Source: Todiramphus chloris collaris (taxonomy: Eukaryota; Chordata; Aves; Coraciiformes; Alcedinidae). From it: a stretch of DNA of 64,000 bases. Below, one piece after another: positions 61,130-64,000 of the stretch. The first letter of the stretch is position 1; each line of letters opens with the position of its first letter. The stretch spans positions 11,914,166-11,978,165 of the forward strand of contig JANVCC010000030.1 in the NCBI GenBank assembly GCA_025345505.1, read 5' to 3'. The translations under genes were made by a program, and so were the position numbers. Under the pieces are notes generated by a model, which was not told the origin of the DNA, searched no databases, and saw only the letters and a list, made by a program, of their open reading frames with translations.

Positions 61130-63856
61130 TCTGAACGAACTGTGTAGGAGCACTTAACCCCTACTGGGTGGGTCACAAACCTGTGATTACATTAATGCTC
61201 CCAAAGGCATTATTCCCACTTTGGGAAGATTTTAAGAGCTCAGTGCTTAACATTTATTTAGTTGCAAAGAAAAGAAAGAAAAGGGTCTATCTTTGCAAAC
61301 ATTTCCCAGTAGATTTGGAACTCTCCTGAATGAGGTTTTGTTCACTGTTCCAAATGCTTTTCACTACCTGATGAAAGCTAGGAGAACCACCAAAGTGACA
61401 GTAGCCAATATTCTCACAGGAAATACTTGGAAACTGCAAAAATTCCATGGTGATAAGGTACGTATGGAATCCTCTCAAAAGTGTATCCACAACTTGGACT
61501 GTGAAGATTCTGAGGTTAAATGCCATACTGGATTTAATGTGACTATTCTGCTCAGCTGTGTGCCCCGTGTATGTATTAGCCACAGAGCTGGCCCATTAGC
61601 CGTGTTCCAACCATTACAGCAGTAAGGGAAAATTAATGTGTAAATGTAAGTAATATTATCACTAACTTCACTATTAGCTGGATATTTTTCCCAGGCCCAA
61701 TAGTATAGATAGCCTTTCTATACACCAAATATGGAAAACCAATTTCATTATTTGCTTAGACTGTGCAGTGCAATGTGGGACAGAAACTTTAGAGGTGGTA
61801 CTAATGAAAACCAGAAGCACAAGAGATTACAGTGATGCAATTGGACTGGTTAGCTTTACTAAGAGCCTGGGCTCATTCACACAACACAACACTGCACTGA
61901 CATGATCATATTGTTTCTGGACTCTGAACTGGTATCCCTGCACATGCTGAGAGGAAATGGCTCTTGATGGTGTTCTGAGTAAACTTGAGGACATCTAAGA
62001 AAGGATGGGTTTGCACTGTGTGGACAGTCCCTTTGCAGCACATTCTGTAGGGTCTTGCTCCCATCGGTCATGACAGTTAAAGACCTCAGTGGTCATGAAA
62101 ACTTGTGCTCAATGGTAAAGGAAGAGGAGGAATCTTACAAGAAAAGGGTGATCTTTCAGGAAATCTCTTTTTCTTTAATACATTTTTTGATGAAAATTAT
62201 TTGATGAATTATGGTGTGTTAATCCAGGATGTTCACTGTGACTTCAAACAGATCTAGCAAAGGTGATCTGCTCTGCTAAAGAGGTGAGGTTTTTTTATCA
62301 ATGTTATTTTAGTTTGAAATGAAATGCTCTTAAGAATAGATATTGAGATTAAATATTGATCCTGTTATCCACCATGTAGAAAGTGCATGTAAACACAATC
62401 TGTGACACAGAATGATATGCTCTAAAAGAAGAAATTATTTTAATTTGTTTTCACATGGTTTTCAGTTGAAACCACATCCCTGTGGTCCAAAACCTCTGAG
62501 AACACCTCCAAAGCAACTCTTAATGTGTATGTGCATTAATGAATTTCTGTTCTCAGTGAAAGAGGACTGCACGTCTCAGCACTCTGAATAAGAACAGAGC
62601 ATTCAATCCCTCTCCATAGCAAATTCAGCCTTCAACAAGTTAGTTCTTCCAGGGATGGCAGTGATGCAAAACTGCTTTGCAAATGTTTTTCTGGGTTTTG
62701 TTGCTAGGTGATGACTTGGAAAACTTTGCTATTCCTGCTGAGAGGTTTAAAAAAACAGGCCTCACATTAAAGAGTATAAAAAATAGGCCATCTTGCTCCA
62801 TAACTCCCATTTCCTCACTCCTGGAGTCTGCACCCTGTGTGCCTTCTACACTCTCACATGCCCTTCTCTCCCCCCTGCCTCGGATCTGCTTGCCAGAAAT
62901 TGGAGGCCCAAAACACCACTTCTATTACAGTGTAAGAAAGGGAGAGAATCTCCCTTTAATCTTTCTATCCCTGACCAAAATAAGCAATTCTGCAAGTGTT
63001 ATGTTGATTTAGATTGCCCTTTCCTTTCTACTTAAATTTTACTGGTTTAAAATTTTGTTAATCCAAACCTGAATGAACAGATTACTTACTGATGAAATGG
63101 TTGCAATCACTCTCATGTAGCAAGGAACAAGAAAGCTTTGGGGATGACCCCCACTGCAGTTTACCGAATCATGTACTTGGGCTGGATGCAAAATCCTTTG
63201 ACTGGTAGCACATTAGTAATTGATGCGGAAAAGATCTAGAGGTGACACTGTGAAATCAAGTTGCGAGCTCAAAAGAGTTATTCCTTGGGCTATTTCCAAA
63301 CTAGGTCTGTTGGTGGGGGGAATTAAGATGTATTTAATCAATCCATTGTTGATTTTTGTGTCCATTGGGGTATTTCTGATATCTTGGTATCTAGGTTTCT
63401 AGAGATGTTACCTTGAATTAGTATATGGGTAAACACAGTACACTTAGATACAGTTAGCCACTGCTGCTTGCCTTGAAAGCTATTTCTAAAATCAGGAATG
63501 AAAGCCTTGTATTACAAACTGAATATAGGAACAAATCTTTTTTTATATGTTGGGTCTGGACAAAAATATCAATAATTGTGAAAAATTACCATGGTCAGAA
63601 GAAAAAGTCAGAGGAGCTAACACCTATTTTCACCAGCCAGAAAACAAGGATCACTGACCTTTATAGCCTCAATTTGCAATCTGGCTCATTTGGAGTTTAA
63701 TCCTGTTTCATCAGGTTGGCCAAGTAAGAAGACCCCAAATCTCATCTCCAGCAAAGCTCTTGGCATTTGACAAGAGTCGGTCTTTCAATATGATCGCATT
63801 TCTTGAGTGCAACTGGCACTGTACAACTCCAGTGAAAGACATAAAGCCAAGAATTT
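61130..63856. other. Unique DNA, no gene recognised
   Basis: Frames of about 100-110 codons on both strands overlap each other and show no family signature. No repeat family is seen. Confidence 0.5.
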
Positions 63857-63988
63857 CAGGCCCTAATCCTGTAAATCCTTGCATTTTCTTTTAAAATCTA
63901 TTCATGTGAAAAGCTCCCTTGGCTTCAGTGACACCATTTGTATTCATGATTTTACGTGCATGAGAGTTTTTGTATGATCAGGGTCTAA
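63857..63988. repeat. Palindromic MITE-like ancient repeat, nearly complete
   Basis: The left end CAGGCCCTAATCCTGTAAAT and the right end GTATGATCAGGGTCTAAG are imperfect inverted repeats. Between them are TTCATGTGAAAAGCTCCCTT and GGCTTCAGTGACACC, the central axis of the palindrome. It matches the 'ggccctgatcctgcaaa ... cccattgacttcaatggg ... gcaggatcagggcc' repeat form. It lies 12 bp from the window edge. Confidence 0.6.
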
Positions 63989-64000
63989 GACCAGGAAAAC

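Noticed and set aside
1..64000. tRNA, rRNA, operons, ribosome binding sites and other prokaryotic features
   Set aside because: None was seen; the sequence has vertebrate noncoding character and CR1 elements.

Overview
This window looks like nuclear DNA from a vertebrate, most likely a bird (a crocodilian or turtle is the main alternative). It is an interspersed-repeat-poor, gene-free stretch such as a large intron or an intergenic desert. The main evidence is two copies of the CR1 LINE in + orientation, one of them ending in the ATTCTATGATTCT-type 3' terminus typical of avian CR1. There is also a small solo retroviral LTR, ancient amniote MIR-like repeats, imperfect palindromic MITE-like repeats, and no Alu-, B1- or L1-type sequence. 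No open frame behaves like a cellular protein-coding gene. The frames are short, both strands are equally open, and no tRNA, rRNA or confident exon was recognised. Nothing prokaryotic (operons, CRISPR, ribosome binding sites) is present.

Layout. 1-4.4 kb: AT-rich unique DNA. 4.4-5.3 kb: CR1 fragment lacking both ends. 5.3-32 kb: mostly unique DNA, with a 160-codon open frame of unknown origin on the minus strand (7.6-8.1 kb), a perfect 12-bp inverted repeat (13.1 kb), several ancient repeat fragments, a perfect 55-bp tandem duplication (23.9-24.1 kb) and a block rich in homeodomain-type motifs (30.1-30.6 kb). 32.1-35.2 kb: an unusually long (about 3.1 kb) CR1 spanning the upstream leader, endonuclease, reverse transcriptase and 3' tail, broken by frameshifts and stops. 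37.7-38.2 kb: a GAAA/GAAG microsatellite containing a 336-base assembly gap. 40.5-46.3 kb: a (TAA)n microsatellite, candidate conserved noncoding blocks, a diverged 71-bp tandem duplication, a palindromic element and two MIR-like elements, one split by an insertion of about 230 bp. 52.3-52.7 kb: a complete solo LTR on the minus strand with an exact 6-bp target-site duplication. 53-64 kb: unique DNA with A-rich tracts, a small hairpin and more palindromic repeat fragments, one at the right edge.

The dominant story is transposable-element turnover (old MIR-like and palindromic elements, then CR1, then a retroviral LTR) in sequence that may also hold distal regulatory elements. Those regulatory calls rest on motif content only, because no alignment could be run. 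I did not find a new multi-gene system. The most worthwhile leads are the solo LTR, the long CR1 copy, the split MIR-like element, the palindromic repeat family, the perfect 55-bp duplication and the unidentified 160-codon frame.
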